From contig NZ_KL585414.1 of assembly GCF_000721935.1 (NCBI RefSeq), positions 201,842-211,390 of the forward strand: 9,549 nt of DNA. The letters run 5' to 3'. Shown one piece after another: positions 8,324 through 9,549 of the stretch (within the stretch, counting starts at the first letter, position 1; every line of letters starts with the position of its first letter). Below the pieces are notes generated by a model. It was not told the DNA's origin and searched no databases. It saw nothing but the letters and a program-made list of their open reading frames with translations. The stretch comes from Streptomyces sp. NRRL WC-3549. Lineage in GTDB: Bacteria > Actinomycetota > Actinomycetes > Streptomycetales > Streptomycetaceae. Both the position numbers and the translations under genes were made by a program.

Positions 8324-9403
8324 ATGAGGAAAAGAGACATCACCTGTTCGGCTGCGCTCGCCGTCGCCTCGGCGGCCCTGGGGCTCGTGGCGGCCCCCTC
8401 CTCCGCGTCCGTGCCGGGACACCACGTGGTACGCCCAGGCGGTTCGATCCAGCGCGCGGTGGACGCGGCGGCTCCTGGTGACACGGTCGTCGTCCTGCCC
8501 GGCACCTACCGGGAGAGCGTCCTGATCACCAAGCCGGGCCTGACCCTGCGTGGCACCGGCGGACGGACCGTGATCGCACCGCCGGCCACCGGGACGAAGG
8601 CCGCCGGCGCGTGCGCCGCGGGCGGTAACGGCGTCTGTGTGATCGGCGCCGAGGGACGGACGGTCGACGACGTCAGCATCTCCTCGCTGACGGTCTCCGG
8701 CTTCTCCGGCAACGGCGTCTGGGCGTCCTGGACGGACGGGCTCACCGTCAGCGAGGTGACGGCGAGCGGCAACGGCACGTGGGGCATCGCACAGGAGCGC
8801 TCGACCCGTGGCGACTTCAGGCGCAACACCGCCACCGGCAACGGTGACGCCGGCATCTTCGTCGCGAACTCGGTCGACGAGGAGGGCGGGGCCATCGACA
8901 CCCGGGGCACCCGGGTCACCGACAACACCCTGAGCGACAACCGCATCGGGATCACCGCACGGCGGGTCAGGAACATGGTGATCGGCGGCAACCAGGTCAC
9001 CGGCAACTGCAGCGGCCTGTTCGTCGTCGGTGACGAATCCAAGCCCGCGGCCGGGGCGATGACGGTCACCGGGAACGAGATCGTGGAGAACAACAAGTTC
9101 TGTGCGGCCACGGAACGGCTCACCGCCCTCCAGGGCTCCGGCATCGTGCTCACCGGAAGCGAGAAGACGCTCGTCCGGGACAACGTGGTGCGCGGCAACG
9201 CGGGCACCACCCCGCATTCCGGCGGAATCGTGCTGTTCAAGAGCTTCGTGGGCGCGCTCAACACGGGCAACACCATCAGCGGCAACCTCGTCCGGGACAA
9301 CCTGCCGGCCGACCTGGCCGACCGGGACGCCTCCGGCACGGGCAACACCTTCGTCAGCAACGAGTGCGGGACGTCCGTGCCCGCCGGGATGTGCGCCGAG
9401 TAA
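8324..9403 (+). CDS. Secreted right-handed parallel beta-helix protein
   Basis: 359 residues. The start MRKRDITCSAALAVASAALGLVAAP is a Sec signal peptide, probably cleaved after SSAS near residue 29; C8 lies too early for a lipobox. The next segment, SIQRAVDAAAPGDTVVVLPGTYRESVLI, is the characteristic N-terminal cap of pectate-lyase/NosD-like beta-helix proteins. Residues ~110-345 are short repeating coils of the PbH1 type: VTASGNGTWGI, NTATGNGDAGIFV, VTDNTLSDNRIGI, NQVTGNCSGLFV, NEIVENN, NVVRGNAGTTPHSGGIVL, NTISGNLVRDN. Several cysteines in the mature protein suggest disulfides. Such proteins are often polysaccharide lyases or hydrolases, or purely structural surface proteins; no catalytic set is recognisable here, so the substrate is unknown. 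The gene may be leaderless (promoter 8288-8317). The following gene starts 34 bp after its TAA and is probably co-transcribed. Confidence 0.87.
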   Translation: MRKRDITCSAALAVASAALGLVAAPSSASVPGHHVVRPGGSIQRAVDAAAPGDTVVVLPGTYRESVLITKPGLTLRGTGGRTVIAPPATGTKAAGACAAGGNGVCVIGAEGRTVDDVSISSLTVSGFSGNGVWASWTDGLTVSEVTASGNGTWGIAQERSTRGDFRRNTATGNGDAGIFVANSVDEEGGAIDTRGTRVTDNTLSDNRIGITARRVRNMVIGGNQVTGNCSGLFVVGDESKPAAGAMTVTGNEIVENNKFCAATERLTALQGSGIVLTGSEKTLVRDNVVRGNAGTTPHSGGIVLFKSFVGALNTGNTISGNLVRDNLPADLADRDASGTGNTFVSNECGTSVPAGMCAE

Positions 9404-9437
9404 CGGCTCACCGCCGCACCAGGAGAATCGAGACGGT

Positions 9438-9549
9438 ATGACCACCGTGAGTCCCACCCCCGACACCACCCCCCTCACCTCACCCGTCACCACCCACACG
9501 CCTCCTTCCTCCGCGGCGCAGGCCCCACCGCCGGCCATGCGGCTGAGGG
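9438..9549 (+). CDS. N-terminus of an unidentified protein, cut by window end
   Basis: The ATG at 9438 is preceded by AGGAG at 9421-9425, 12 bases upstream, and opens a frame that stays open to the window end (37 codons). The visible residues are a Thr/Pro/Ser-rich, probably disordered leader (MTTVSPTPDTTPLTSP, then HTPPSSAAQAPPPAMRLR). The closing AMRLR could be the start of a folded domain; some actinobacterial O-methyltransferases begin their dimerisation domain in this style, but there is too little to call. It starts 34 bp after the beta-helix gene and is probably in the same operon. Confidence 0.6.
   Translation, partial: MTTVSPTPDTTPLTSPVTTHTPPSSAAQAPPPAMRLR

Overview
The window is high-GC actinobacterial DNA, almost certainly Streptomyces or a close relative. 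The evidence is strong GC bias at third codon positions, GTG starts, a full-length two-domain geosmin synthase, an NsdA-type TPR regulator and a SpoIIE-type phosphatase. It begins at an assembly edge: the first ~20 bases are a Tn5/Nextera mosaic-end remnant, not genome.

Layout, left to right. (1) The 3' end of a SpoIIE/PP2C-type phosphatase (+) runs into the adapter. (2) A large NsdA-like TPR regulator (-) converges on it. (3) A divergent intergenic region (1897-2094) with three 10-bp tandem repeats separates the regulator from an APH-fold small-molecule kinase (+), which carries a TTA leucine codon. (4) A strong 15-bp perfect hairpin (3235-3278) separates the kinase from a convergent secreted Amidase_2-type peptidoglycan amidase (-). 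(5) A 236-bp divergent region (4673-4908) holds an amidase promoter with a palindrome over its -10, a consensus-like DnaA box and a second palindrome. It leads rightward to geosmin synthase geoA (+, 745 aa). (6) geoA overlaps tail-to-tail by 38 bp with an unrecognised 169-aa protein (-), which is preceded on the same strand by an ACT-domain protein. (7) A further divergent region (8124-8323) leads to a secreted right-handed beta-helix protein (+), apparently with a leaderless promoter. It is followed 34 bp later by the start of a gene cut by the window end.

The best-understood function is geosmin biosynthesis: GeoA converts farnesyl diphosphate through germacradienol to geosmin, and the one gene suffices. 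Nothing else here is a needed partner. Several neighbours do have a developmental flavour: an NsdA-like regulator, a TTA (bldA-dependent) codon, and a cell-wall amidase divergent from geoA. This fits a locus expressed with differentiation, but that link is inference. No RNA genes, CRISPR arrays, insertion sequences or prophage genes were seen. I did not find a convincing wholly new system. The observations most worth checking are the regulatory elements in the intergenic regions and the TTA codon.
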